NCBI GenBank assembly: GCA_905205995.1
Contig: CAJLFU010000018.1
Coordinates: forward strand, 1-38,399
Direction: 5' to 3'
DNA from: an uncultured Haemophilus sp.
GTDB lineage: Bacteria; Pseudomonadota; Gammaproteobacteria; Enterobacterales; Pasteurellaceae
Length of the DNA stretch: 38,399 nt
Shown: piece after piece, positions 24,656 to 33,572 of the stretch
Layout of the letters: each line of letters starts with the position of its first letter
How positions within the stretch are numbered: the stretch's first letter is position 1
Notes under the pieces: model-generated
What the model was told of the DNA's origin: nothing
The model's input: the letters and a program-made list of their open reading frames with translations, nothing else
The model's database searches: none
Translations under genes and position numbers: made by a program

Positions 24656-27085
24656 ATGAAAAAGAATACATTTTTAGCGGTAGCTTACGGGATTTTGCCT
24701 GTTGCTGCAGTATCCATTTCTCAATCTTCCTTTGCTGAGGAACAATTAGAAACGATTAATGTTTCGACAGAATTGGATGATTCGACAAAAGCCAACCATT
24801 CTGAAAAGAAAACGGCAAAGATTATTCAACAAGAACTCATTCAAAATAACAAAGATCTTGTGCGTTATAGTCCTGATGTTGGGGTTGTTGATCAAGGTCG
24901 CCATCAAAAAGGTTTCGCTATTCGTGGAGTAGAGGATAACCGAGTAGGTATTAGTATTGATGGAGTTGCGTTGCCAGATTCAGAAGAAAATTCACTTTAC
25001 AAGCGTTATGGTAACTTGAATACTTCTCGTCAAAGTATCGACCCTGAATTAGCTCGAACTATTGATATTGCTAAAGGTGCTGATTCTTTCAACCAAGGGA
25101 GTGGTAATATTGGTGGGGGGGTTAATTATCGTACCCTTGAACCCTTTGATATTGTAAGAAACGGTCGAAAATTTGGTGCGTTATATCGTACTGGTTATGC
25201 ATCTCGTAATAATGATTGGACTAATACTTTAGGTGTGGCATATGCCGGTGAAAAAGCGGAAGCATTATTGCTTTATTCTAATCGCCATGGGCATGAAATG
25301 AAAAGTGCTGGTGGTTATACCATTCCTGAAGATTCGTACTACACACGTTCTCGTGGTTACAGTAAGCAAACTCCTGATGATTCAACACATAATAATCATA
25401 GTTATCTAGCTAAATTTGCATACCGTTTTAATGATAGTCACCGCGTTGGGGTTTCTTATAGTGGCTCGCGCAATAAAAATTATATTATCGAAGATTCAGC
25501 TGTGACGTCTGAAAACAACTGGCGTGAAGCTGACGACCGTGCGAAACGAGATACAGTCAATGTTTTTTATGAATATATGCCTGATTCAAAAGTGATTGCA
25601 TTGGTTAAAACGGATGTGGATTATCAAAAAACACAAACCGCAGCCTATAATTATGAGGGGTATAGAGCTAAGCCTGCGACAGCTTGGAGCCCTGCTAAAC
25701 CTAGTGAGCCTAGTGATAATAACCTTCGTTTTTTTAACACTAAATTTAAACGAATTAATTTTCGTATAGATAGCCAACCAATTGATTTGGGAACAACTAA
25801 TCATACTTTTTCACTTAGAACCGCTATTTCTGAACGAAAATTTGATATTTTGCATCAAGATTCTGTTTATGTAGACAATAACTATGATGGCGTTAAAGAA
25901 TGGGTAGATTCGAAAGATTCAACAATGATGTATCCTGTTAAAACACGTCATTACAATATCTCATTACATGATGAGATTCAATTTACGCCAGAATGGAAAT
26001 CACACTTAGGTATTCGCTACGACTGGGCAAAATATGCCCAAGGCAGTTTAGGTACATTAGAGTGTAAAAACTGCCGTAAAGCTGATGATGCTAAATTCCA
26101 TAACATTAGCTGGATAGCTGGGCTGGAAAAAACCATTAATGATAATTGGAAATTAGGTTACAGCATTGGTTCCGGTTTCCGTATGCCAAATGCTTCAGAA
26201 ATGTATTTTGATTATCGGGATAATGCTGCCGGCGCTTGGATGTCAAATCCTAATCTCAAAGCAGAAAAAAGTTTGACCCAAAATCTTAACTTATTAGGTA
26301 AAGGGCGTTTAGGTGAATTATCTTTGAATTTACACCATTCTAGTTATAAGGACTTCTTGTATGAACAAGAAACATGGGAAAATTATAACTACTATGGAAG
26401 TATGTGGCGTTGGCGTCCGGTTCAACAAATGCAAAATATTGATTCTGCAAAAATTTACGGTGTTGAATTTACCGGTAGACTTAATTTAAATGAAGTTACA
26501 CCAATGCCAAATGGTTGGAAGTTATTTGGTTCTTTAGGTTACAGCAAAGGAAGTATGTCTAATGGTGCAAGTTTAATGTCACTTCAACCAATTAAGGCAA
26601 TTATTGGCTTAGATTATGAACAGCCTGACGGTAAGTGGGGTATTTTCTCTCGTTTAACTTATCTCGGTGCACAAAAAGCGAAAAATGCTAAATATCTTAA
26701 GACAGTTGAGCGTTGTGTAAAAAAAGAACGTGTTCCTAATCCTTACTATTATTATGGTATTGGTGAAGAATTTGAAATTAAATGTACGGAAGAGGCTCAT
26801 GAAACAGAGTTGGAAACTTGGAAACATTTAAATTCAAAAGCCTTTGTATTCGATATGTTTGGCTTCTATAAACCAACTGAAAATATCATTTTACGTGCGG
26901 GAATTTATAATATATTTAATCGTAAATACCACACTTGGGATACTTTGCGTGGATTAAATAATACAGGTGGTAAAATAAACTCTGTAGGCTTAAGACCTAA
27001 TTATAGATATGGCGGTTACCCAGGTCTTGAGCGTTATTATCAACCAGGTCGTAACTTCTCAGCCTCAATTGAAATTCGTTTTTAA
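24656..27085 (+). CDS. TonB-dependent receptor, hemoglobin/haem/transferrin type
   Basis: An outer-membrane gated barrel of 809 residues. The signal peptide spans about 1-27 (cut after SSFA). The TonB box is LETINVS (31-37). The plug domain follows with FAIRGVEDNRVGISIDGVALPD, IDIAKGADSF and GSGNIGGGVNYRT. The barrel ends in the classic terminal FSASIEIRF with final Phe. Two cysteine pairs (Cys470/473 and Cys687/710) fit disulfide-closed surface loops. The plug resembles the hemoglobin/transferrin/lactoferrin receptor family, so a haem or host-iron protein is the likely ligand, but which one is open. It has no CCAA tract of the phase-variable hgp genes. The start at 24656 has AAGGA 7 bases upstream and was preferred over an ATG at 24626. 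Confidence 0.88.
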   Translation: MKKNTFLAVAYGILPVAAVSISQSSFAEEQLETINVSTELDDSTKANHSEKKTAKIIQQELIQNNKDLVRYSPDVGVVDQGRHQKGFAIRGVEDNRVGISIDGVALPDSEENSLYKRYGNLNTSRQSIDPELARTIDIAKGADSFNQGSGNIGGGVNYRTLEPFDIVRNGRKFGALYRTGYASRNNDWTNTLGVAYAGEKAEALLLYSNRHGHEMKSAGGYTIPEDSYYTRSRGYSKQTPDDSTHNNHSYLAKFAYRFNDSHRVGVSYSGSRNKNYIIEDSAVTSENNWREADDRAKRDTVNVFYEYMPDSKVIALVKTDVDYQKTQTAAYNYEGYRAKPATAWSPAKPSEPSDNNLRFFNTKFKRINFRIDSQPIDLGTTNHTFSLRTAISERKFDILHQDSVYVDNNYDGVKEWVDSKDSTMMYPVKTRHYNISLHDEIQFTPEWKSHLGIRYDWAKYAQGSLGTLECKNCRKADDAKFHNISWIAGLEKTINDNWKLGYSIGSGFRMPNASEMYFDYRDNAAGAWMSNPNLKAEKSLTQNLNLLGKGRLGELSLNLHHSSYKDFLYEQETWENYNYYGSMWRWRPVQQMQNIDSAKIYGVEFTGRLNLNEVTPMPNGWKLFGSLGYSKGSMSNGASLMSLQPIKAIIGLDYEQPDGKWGIFSRLTYLGAQKAKNAKYLKTVERCVKKERVPNPYYYYGIGEEFEIKCTEEAHETELETWKHLNSKAFVFDMFGFYKPTENIILRAGIYNIFNRKYHTWDTLRGLNNTGGKINSVGLRPNYRYGGYPGLERYYQPGRNFSASIEIRF

Positions 27086-27105
27086 TTATTAAATTGTTTA
27101 TAGCA

Positions 27106-27138
27106 AAGTACGCATAGTAATGTGCGTACTTCTTTTTT
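27106..27138 (+). terminator. Terminator or attenuator between the receptor and ABC genes
   Basis: A perfect 9-bp stem AAGTACGCA/TGCGTACTT (27106-27114 and 27123-27131) with an 8-base loop is followed by CT6. It ends 19 bases before the ABC gene start, leaving little room for a new promoter, so partial read-through is likely. Confidence 0.85.
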
Positions 27139-27157
27139 GTTTTTAGGAGCAATCATT

Positions 27158-28903
27158 ATGATGATAGATAAACGCCTAATTAACACGGTGGCCGACAGTA
27201 AAAAATGGATTGGCATCACGGTGTTATGGAATTGGGTGGCGTTAATTGGCGGGATTATCAGTGCCGTCGTGTTTTCTTATATTTTACAGGCGGCTTATTT
27301 TAACGAATTGGGTCCACTAAGTGCGGTCATTTTGGGCATCATTTTAATTGCTGCTTTGGCGTTGCGTGCCTTTGCGGGTAAAAAATCGGTGCAGGCCTCT
27401 TATTTTGCCAGTACGAAAGTGAAACATGAGTTGCGTAGCCTCATTTATCGCAAATTGGCTTCAATGCCACTTAACCAAGTGAATCAACAATCCACGTCAA
27501 ACATCATTCAAGTGGCTTCAGAAGGTGTGGAGCAGCTTGAAATCTACTTTGGGCGTTATTTGCCACAGCTTTTTTATAGCTTGCTTGCTCCGCTCACACT
27601 CTTTGCTTTCCTGATCTTTTTCAGTTTTAAAACAGCGGTAATTTTGTTGATTTGCGTGCCGTTGATCCCGATGTCGATTATTGCGGTGAATAAAATTGCG
27701 AAAAAACTCCTGGCAAAATATTGGTCCATTTATGTGGGATTAGGCAGTAGTTTCTTAGATAACCTACAGGGTTTAATTACGCTAAAAATCTATCAAGATG
27801 ATGCTTATAAAGCGAAAGCGATGGATGAAGAAGCGGAACATTTCCGCAAAATTACCATGAAAGTGCTCACCATGCAGCTTAACTCGGTATCACTCATGGA
27901 TTTACTTGCTTATGGTGGTGCAGCAATTGGGATTTTAACGGCTTTGTTGCAATTCCAAGCCGATCAATTAACTGTATTAGGTGTCATTTTATTTATTCTG
28001 CTTTCTTCTGAATTCTTTATTCCACTTCGTTTATTGGGTTCTTTCTTCCATGTGGCGATGAATGGTAAAGCGGCATCAGATAAGATCTTTACATTGTTAG
28101 ATACGCCAGTTGAAACTCAAACACAAGCGGTCGATTTTGCAGCGAAAAATGCTATTCAAGTGGATATTCAAAATCTATATTTTGCTTATAGCGAAGAGAA
28201 GCCTGCGATTGTTGGCTTAGATTTAAGCATCTTACCAAATCAGCTTACGGTATTTGTGGGTAAAAGTGGTTGTGGTAAATCGACCTTGGTTTCATTGCTA
28301 ATGGGCTTTAATCAAGCGCAACAAGGTAAGGTTTTGTTCAACGGCCAAGAAATTCAAGAGATTGATCGTCATTCGTTTTACGAAAAAGTCTCTTTGGTGA
28401 GCCATAGCAGTTATGTGTTTAAAGGTACGCTACGTGAAAACATGAAGATGGCGAAAATTGATGCCACAGATGAGCAAATTTATGCGTGTTTAGAGCAAGT
28501 CAATCTGGCGCAATTCGTTCGAGATAATGGTGGATTAGATATGCAGCTATTAAGCCGTGGCGCGAATTTATCCGGCGGTCAAATTCAACGTTTAGCCTTA
28601 GCACGCGCGTTATTACACAATGCGGCGCTTTATATTTTTGATGAAGCGACCAGTAACATTGACGTGGAAAGCGAAGAAATTATTTTGCAGTTCATTCAAC
28701 AATTTAAACAACAAAAAACCATTGTGATGATTTCTCACCGCTTGGCTAATGCCGTGAATGCCGACTGCATTAATGTGCTTGAACAAGGCAAATTGATTGA
28801 GCAAGGCACGCATAAAGAGCTCATGGCAAAACAAGGTGCGTATGCTGAAATGTTCCAACAACAAAAAGATTTAGAACAAATTAGAGAGGTGGCAAATGCG
28901 TAA
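27158..28903 (+). CDS. ABC half-transporter, CydD-like (membrane plus ATPase)
   Basis: A 581-residue exporter-fold half-transporter. About six membrane helices lie in the first 320 residues, then the nucleotide-binding domain: Walker A GKSGCGKST (368-376), signature LSGGQ (471-475), and Walker B ALYIFDE ending at Glu496. It overlaps the next ABC gene by 8 bases, so the two should form a heterodimer. The type resembles CydD/CydC and the iron/siderophore exporters-turned-importers IrtAB or YbtPQ. Position after a TonB receptor suggests haem or iron handling, which is inferred. The start at 27158 has AGGAG 8 bases upstream and replaces a weaker ATG at 27122 inside the hairpin. A USS lies at 27319-27327. 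Confidence 0.9.
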   Translation: MMIDKRLINTVADSKKWIGITVLWNWVALIGGIISAVVFSYILQAAYFNELGPLSAVILGIILIAALALRAFAGKKSVQASYFASTKVKHELRSLIYRKLASMPLNQVNQQSTSNIIQVASEGVEQLEIYFGRYLPQLFYSLLAPLTLFAFLIFFSFKTAVILLICVPLIPMSIIAVNKIAKKLLAKYWSIYVGLGSSFLDNLQGLITLKIYQDDAYKAKAMDEEAEHFRKITMKVLTMQLNSVSLMDLLAYGGAAIGILTALLQFQADQLTVLGVILFILLSSEFFIPLRLLGSFFHVAMNGKAASDKIFTLLDTPVETQTQAVDFAAKNAIQVDIQNLYFAYSEEKPAIVGLDLSILPNQLTVFVGKSGCGKSTLVSLLMGFNQAQQGKVLFNGQEIQEIDRHSFYEKVSLVSHSSYVFKGTLRENMKMAKIDATDEQIYACLEQVNLAQFVRDNGGLDMQLLSRGANLSGGQIQRLALARALLHNAALYIFDEATSNIDVESEEIILQFIQQFKQQKTIVMISHRLANAVNADCINVLEQGKLIEQGTHKELMAKQGAYAEMFQQQKDLEQIREVANA

Positions 28904-30554
28904 AAATGGTTTTGTTGTAATGGGGCATTTGTTGAAATTAGTGACCCCACTTGCGCATATCATGGCGTTTACCATCACCATGGGAACGCTTGGTTTCCTG
29001 GCTGCCATCTTTATTATGGTACTTGGGGCGATGGGGTTAGTGAATCTCTTAAACTTTGACACCCATTTAAGTTTTTCTGGCATTTTGACCGCACTTATCG
29101 TTTTAGCGGTGGCTCGTGGCGCGTTGCGTTATTTAGAGCAAATGTCTGGGCATTATATCGCCTTTAAATTATTGGCATTATTGCGTGACAAAGTGTTTTC
29201 TTCTTTGCGCCGTTTGGCTTTTGTGAAGTTGCAAGATAAACAAGCGGGGCAATTAGTGTCATTAGTCACCAATGATATTGAATTGCTCGAAGTATTCTAT
29301 GCGCATACTATTGCACCGATTATGATTGCGTTCTTTACTTCTGCGATTTTATTGTTGGTCTTTGCTCATCTTTCAGGCTGGTTTGTGGTTGTGGCATTAG
29401 CTGCTTATTTAACGGTAGGTGTGATTCTACCCATTATCACCACCAAATTAGCGCGTGAAGATGGCAGACGCTATCGTGAATTAGTAGGCGAAATGAATGA
29501 TTTCTTCCTCGACAGCGTACGAGGCATGAAAGAAATTCAACTTTTTGGCTATGCGAAACAACGTTTAGATGAAATTCAACAACGCAGTCAAAAAATTGAT
29601 ACGGCTTTTGAACGCATTAAAGACCAAGAAGCTAAAGTACGTGTTTACACTGAAGTGGCAGTATCAGCGTTTAACATCATTATGTTATTCACCGGCTTAA
29701 TTTTGTTTAGTCTAGATAAGATTGATTTTTCTGCCTTTTTAATTGGTGTGATTTTATTGATGTCGAGCTATGGCCCGGTTATTGCGTTAAGCAACCTTTC
29801 AAGTAACTTATTACAAACCTTGGCTTCAGGTGAGCGAGTATTGAGCTTGCTAGCAGAAGAACCTGAATTAAAAGATGTAGAAAGTGCGGTCGATTTAAAA
29901 GATGTTTCTCGAATTGATGTTGAGAACGTAAGTTTTGCTTATGGTGAAGAACAAATTTTATCGGATGTTAGCTTGTCTGTGAAAAAGGGGGAAATTTTAG
30001 GTATTCACGGCAGAAGCGGCAGTGGTAAAAGTACCCTGTTAAAACTGCTGATGCGTTTTTACGATCCTAAATCGGGTAGTATTAAAATTAACGGCGAAAC
30101 TTTACCGAATATCAACACCCGCAGTTTGCGTGACAATATGGCATACATTACCCAGCAAACCTATATTTTCAACGAAACCATCGAGGAAAATATTCGCCTT
30201 GCACGCCGTGATGCAACATTAGAAGAAATTATGGAGGCCGCGAAGAAAGCGTCAATTCATGATTTCATTTTAAGCTTACCAGAAGGTTATCAAACGAAAA
30301 TGACGGAATTGGGCGGCAATCTCTCTGATGGTGAAAAACAACGTATCGGTATTGCTCGTGCATTCCTACACAACGCACCGATCATTTTACTCGATGAACC
30401 GACTAGTAATTTGGATAGCTTAAACGAAGCGATGATTTTGAAATCATTGTTGAACGTGAAAGCAGAAAAATTGATTATTCTCGTGAGTCATCGCCAATCG
30501 ACTATGGCTATTTGCGATCAGGTGATTGGCATTGAGAATGGAAGGATGTCGTAA
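28896..30554 (+). CDS. ABC half-transporter, CydC-like (membrane plus ATPase)
   Basis: The 552-residue partner of the preceding gene. It has a six-helix membrane domain followed by an ATPase domain with Walker A GRSGSGKST (372-380), the signature LSDGEKQR (variant LSDGE instead of LSGGQ), and Walker B IILLDEPTSNLD. An asymmetric signature pair between partners is common in heterodimeric exporters, where one ATP site is weaker. Start and stop of the two genes overlap by 8 bases. The cognate CydDC of the cytochrome bd pathway is probably encoded elsewhere, so I do not use the symbol cydC. Uptake signals lie at 29088-29096 and 29882-29890. Confidence 0.9.
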   Translation: MRKNGFVVMGHLLKLVTPLAHIMAFTITMGTLGFLAAIFIMVLGAMGLVNLLNFDTHLSFSGILTALIVLAVARGALRYLEQMSGHYIAFKLLALLRDKVFSSLRRLAFVKLQDKQAGQLVSLVTNDIELLEVFYAHTIAPIMIAFFTSAILLLVFAHLSGWFVVVALAAYLTVGVILPIITTKLAREDGRRYRELVGEMNDFFLDSVRGMKEIQLFGYAKQRLDEIQQRSQKIDTAFERIKDQEAKVRVYTEVAVSAFNIIMLFTGLILFSLDKIDFSAFLIGVILLMSSYGPVIALSNLSSNLLQTLASGERVLSLLAEEPELKDVESAVDLKDVSRIDVENVSFAYGEEQILSDVSLSVKKGEILGIHGRSGSGKSTLLKLLMRFYDPKSGSIKINGETLPNINTRSLRDNMAYITQQTYIFNETIEENIRLARRDATLEEIMEAAKKASIHDFILSLPEGYQTKMTELGGNLSDGEKQRIGIARAFLHNAPIILLDEPTSNLDSLNEAMILKSLLNVKAEKLIILVSHRQSTMAICDQVIGIENGRMS

Positions 30555-30563
30555 GGTAGTGAG

Positions 30564-30595
30564 AAAAAGAGCGGTTAATTTGACCGCTCTTTTTT
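30564..30595. terminator. Shared terminator of the ABC operon and coaA
   Basis: A perfect 12-bp stem AAAAAGAGCGGT/ACCGCTCTTTTT (30564-30575 and 30583-30594) has T-runs in both directions. The coaA stop codon (30594-30596) overlaps its edge. The core resembles a USS with one changed base. Confidence 0.93.
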
Positions 30596-31529
30596 ATTTT
30601 CTTAATTTCACTAACTCAACTTCGTGATTTTCACCTTTTCTAAGAATGAGATTAGCGCGTTCACGAGTCGGCAAAATGTTTTGCTTTAAATTTAATCCGT
30701 TAATGTTATCCCAAATGTTGCTGGCTGTTTCAATTGCTTCTTGCTCAGAGAGATTAGCGTAATGTTTAAAATAGGAATCCGGATTGGTGAAAGCACTTTG
30801 ACGGAATTTTAAGAATCGTTTGATATACCATTCTTTAAGCAAATTCTCGTCAGCATCAACATAAATAGAAAAGTCCACAAAATCAGATACGAAGGTTTGA
30901 TTGGCTTTATTTGAACCTGTTTGGAGAACGTTTAGTCCTTCTAAAATTAAAATATCCGGTTGATCGACAATATCGAACTTATCAGGAACAATATCGTAAG
31001 TCAGATGAGAATAAATAGGCGATTTTACAGATGGCTTGCCTGATTTGATATCAGCTAAAAAACGAATTAATTTGGCCGTATCATAAGAAATAGGGAAGCC
31101 TTTTTTCTGTAGTAAATCGTCTTTTTTTAGTTTTTCTAATGGATAAAGAAAACCATCAGTAGTAATCAGATCAACTTTTCGTTCGGTAGGCCAGTGGGTT
31201 AGCAAAGATTGCAAAATACGTGCCGATGTACTTTTCCCAACAGCAACACTACCCGCTATACTAATGATGTAAGGGACTTTAGGGCTTTGTCCGCCAAGAA
31301 AACGATTTAAAACCGTTTGGCGACGAAGGTTTTCATCAATATAGTAGTTGATGAGACGTGCAAGTGGCAAGTAAATGGTGCTTACTTCATCGAGAGAAAG
31401 CTCTTCATTAAAACCTAAAAGCGGTTTGAGATCTTGCTCCGTTAATTTTAGCGGAACAGATTTTCTTAATTCAGCCCATTGTTGACGACTAAAGTTCAGA
31501 AAGGGTGTGAGTTGTTCGGTAATTTCCAC
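30594..31529 (-). CDS. coaA: Pantothenate kinase, type I
   Basis: CoaA phosphorylates pantothenate, the first and controlled step of coenzyme A synthesis. The protein is 311 residues. The P-loop GSVAVGKST (with SARIL after it) lies near residue 95. TTDGFLYP and KGFPISYDT are the substrate region, and ILILEGLNVLQTG with YVDADENLLKEWYIKRF completes the type I signature. The C-terminus ILPTRERANLILRKG is also conserved. It is a lone gene upstream of the tRNA-tuf operon on the opposite strand, a neighbourhood shared with E. coli (coaA beside thrU-tyrU-glyT-thrT-tufB). Confidence 0.97.
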   Translation of the reverse strand: MEITEQLTPFLNFSRQQWAELRKSVPLKLTEQDLKPLLGFNEELSLDEVSTIYLPLARLINYYIDENLRRQTVLNRFLGGQSPKVPYIISIAGSVAVGKSTSARILQSLLTHWPTERKVDLITTDGFLYPLEKLKKDDLLQKKGFPISYDTAKLIRFLADIKSGKPSVKSPIYSHLTYDIVPDKFDIVDQPDILILEGLNVLQTGSNKANQTFVSDFVDFSIYVDADENLLKEWYIKRFLKFRQSAFTNPDSYFKHYANLSEQEAIETASNIWDNINGLNLKQNILPTRERANLILRKGENHEVELVKLRK

Positions 31530-31692
31530 GGCGCTTTATATCTAGAGTGAAAAAATTGGACAAAATATACCCTATAAATGAGTTGTGATCATCGTTTTTT
31601 ATTAAAAGTGATGAGTTTTAAAGCAAGAATGTGGCTTTTTGCTTGTAAATTAGACGAATAGTTAAAAAAAACACATTTTTCATAAAAAAAAC

Positions 31693-31720
31693 TTGTCAGG
31701 CATAAATTTTTCCATATAAT
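31693..31720 (+). promoter_or_regulatory. Promoter of the tRNA-tuf operon
   Basis: TTGTCA (31693-31698), 16 bases, TATAAT (31715-31720), then a GC-rich discriminator ACGCCTC. This is typical of stable-RNA promoters subject to growth-rate control. An A-rich stretch upstream could act as UP element. Confidence 0.88.
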
Positions 31721-31742
31721 ACGCCTCACTTGCTTACAACAC

Positions 31743-31818
<76 letters not shown>

Positions 31819-31848
31819 TCCTTTAGTAAACAAGTATTCATTTAGCGT

Positions 31849-31933
31849 GGAGGGGTTCCCGAGCGGCCAAAGGGGGCAGACTGTAAATCTGTTGGCTCAG
31901 CCTTCGAAGGTTCGAATCCTTCTCCCTCCACCA
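31849..31933 (+). tRNA. tRNA-Tyr (anticodon GTA)
   Basis: 85 bases with a long variable arm (class II) and encoded CCA. Anticodon loop CTGTAAA within CAGA/TCTG. It closely matches E. coli tRNA-Tyr. Confidence 0.97.
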
Positions 31934-31974
31934 TTTTCTAAATGAATTCTGATGGGACAGATGAATTTAGGACT

Positions 31975-32049
<75 letters not shown>

Positions 32050-32052
32050 AAC

Positions 32053-32128
32053 GCTGATATAGCTCAGTTGGTAGAGCGCACCCTTGGTAAGGGTGAGGTC
32101 GGCGGTTCAAATCCGCCTATCAGCACCA
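32053..32128 (+). tRNA. tRNA-Thr (anticodon GGT)
   Basis: 76 bases including CCA. Acceptor GCTGATA/TATCAGC and anticodon loop TTGGTAA within CACCC/GGGTG. It reads ACC. The tuf start follows 103 bases later. Confidence 0.97.
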
Positions 32129-32231
32129 GCCTTCCAAATTCCTCTTTCCTTATTAAATAGTAATGATTTTATTGGTTAATGTGGTTTAATTTACCCATCG
32201 ATAACCGTGTCTATTTAGAGGGACTCTTTAA

Positions 32232-33416
32232 ATGTCTAAAGAAAAATTTGAACGTACAAAACCGCACGTAAACGTGGGTACAATCGGCCACGTTGACCAC
32301 GGTAAAACAACTTTAACAGCAGCAATCACAACCGTATTAGCAAAACACTACGGTGGTGCAGCTCGTGCATTCGACCAAATCGATAACGCGCCAGAAGAAA
32401 AAGCGCGTGGTATCACCATCAACACATCACACGTTGAATACGATACTCCAACTCGCCACTACGCACACGTTGACTGCCCAGGACACGCGGACTATGTTAA
32501 AAACATGATTACCGGTGCGGCGCAAATGGACGGTGCTATCTTAGTAGTAGCAGCGACAGATGGTCCAATGCCACAAACTCGTGAGCACATCTTATTAGGT
32601 CGCCAAGTAGGTGTACCTTACATCATCGTATTCTTAAACAAATGCGACATGGTAGATGACGAAGAGTTATTAGAATTAGTAGAAATGGAAGTTCGTGAAC
32701 TTCTTTCTCAATATGACTTCCCAGGTGACGATACTCCAATCGTACGTGGTTCTGCATTACAAGCATTAAACGGCGTTGCGGAATGGGAAGAAAAAATCCT
32801 TGAGTTAGCAAATCACTTAGATACTTACATTCCTGAGCCAGAGCGTGCAATTGACCAACCGTTCCTTCTTCCAATCGAAGACGTGTTCTCAATTTCAGGT
32901 CGTGGTACAGTAGTAACAGGTCGTGTTGAGCGTGGTATCATCCGCACTGGTGATGAAGTTGAAATCGTTGGTATCAAACCAACAACTAAAACAACAGTAA
33001 CTGGTGTTGAAATGTTCCGTAAATTACTTGACGAAGGTCGTGCAGGTGAAAACATCGGTGCATTATTACGTGGTACCAAACGTGAAGAAATCGAACGTGG
33101 TCAAGTATTAGCGAAACCAGGTTCAATCACTCCACACACTGATTTCGAATCTGAAGTGTACGTATTATCCAAAGAAGAAGGTGGTCGTCACACTCCATTC
33201 TTCAAAGGTTACCGTCCACAATTCTATTTCCGTACAACTGACGTAACTGGTACAATCGAGTTACCAGAAGGCGTGGAAATGGTAATGCCTGGTGATAACA
33301 TCAAAATGACAGTAAGCTTAATCCACCCAATCGCGATGGACCAAGGTTTACGTTTCGCAATCCGTGAAGGTGGCCGTACAGTAGGTGCTGGTGTTGTTGC
33401 GAAAATCATCAAATAA
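32232..33416 (+). CDS. tuf: Translation elongation factor Tu
   Basis: EF-Tu delivers aminoacyl-tRNA to the ribosome A site. It has 394 residues. GTPase motifs are G1 GHVDHGKTTL, G2 RGITIN, G3 DCPGHADY and G4 NKCD. Domains 2 and 3 carry GRGTVVTGRVERG and GGRHTPFF. Codon use is strongly biased, as in highly expressed genes. It is the last gene of the tRNA-Thr-Tyr-Gly-Thr-tuf transcript, equivalent to E. coli tufB. Gammaproteobacteria often carry a second copy in the str operon, not visible here. It ends with a GAAA-loop terminator. Confidence 0.99.
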   Translation: MSKEKFERTKPHVNVGTIGHVDHGKTTLTAAITTVLAKHYGGAARAFDQIDNAPEEKARGITINTSHVEYDTPTRHYAHVDCPGHADYVKNMITGAAQMDGAILVVAATDGPMPQTREHILLGRQVGVPYIIVFLNKCDMVDDEELLELVEMEVRELLSQYDFPGDDTPIVRGSALQALNGVAEWEEKILELANHLDTYIPEPERAIDQPFLLPIEDVFSISGRGTVVTGRVERGIIRTGDEVEIVGIKPTTKTTVTGVEMFRKLLDEGRAGENIGALLRGTKREEIERGQVLAKPGSITPHTDFESEVYVLSKEEGGRHTPFFKGYRPQFYFRTTDVTGTIELPEGVEMVMPGDNIKMTVSLIHPIAMDQGLRFAIREGGRTVGAGVVAKIIK

Positions 33417-33449
33417 TTGATGTATTAACTGTAACAAGTTAGATAAGAG

Positions 33450-33474
33450 GGCGTATCGAAAGATACGCCTTTTT
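33450..33474 (+). terminator. Intrinsic terminator after tuf
   Basis: GGCGTATC, loop GAAA, GATACGCC, then T5 (33470-33474). Confidence 0.95.
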
Positions 33475-33572
33475 GTTTTTTATCAATGAATGTTGTTTTT
33501 ATGATAGAAAGTGCAGTCAAAAATCGAATTGTTTTGATATGATACAAACTCATTTTTTACACGGGTGTTTTT

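Noticed and set aside
27158..30554. Naming the ABC pair cydD and cydC
   Set aside because: The architecture is shared by many heterodimeric exporters, and no cydAB genes are adjacent. The link to a TonB receptor points elsewhere.
33420..33572. Fluoride riboswitch upstream of the HAD-crcB pair
   Set aside because: I could not find the conserved GGNGAUGG-type core. The gap holds only the tuf terminator and a degenerate USS (GTGCAGT).
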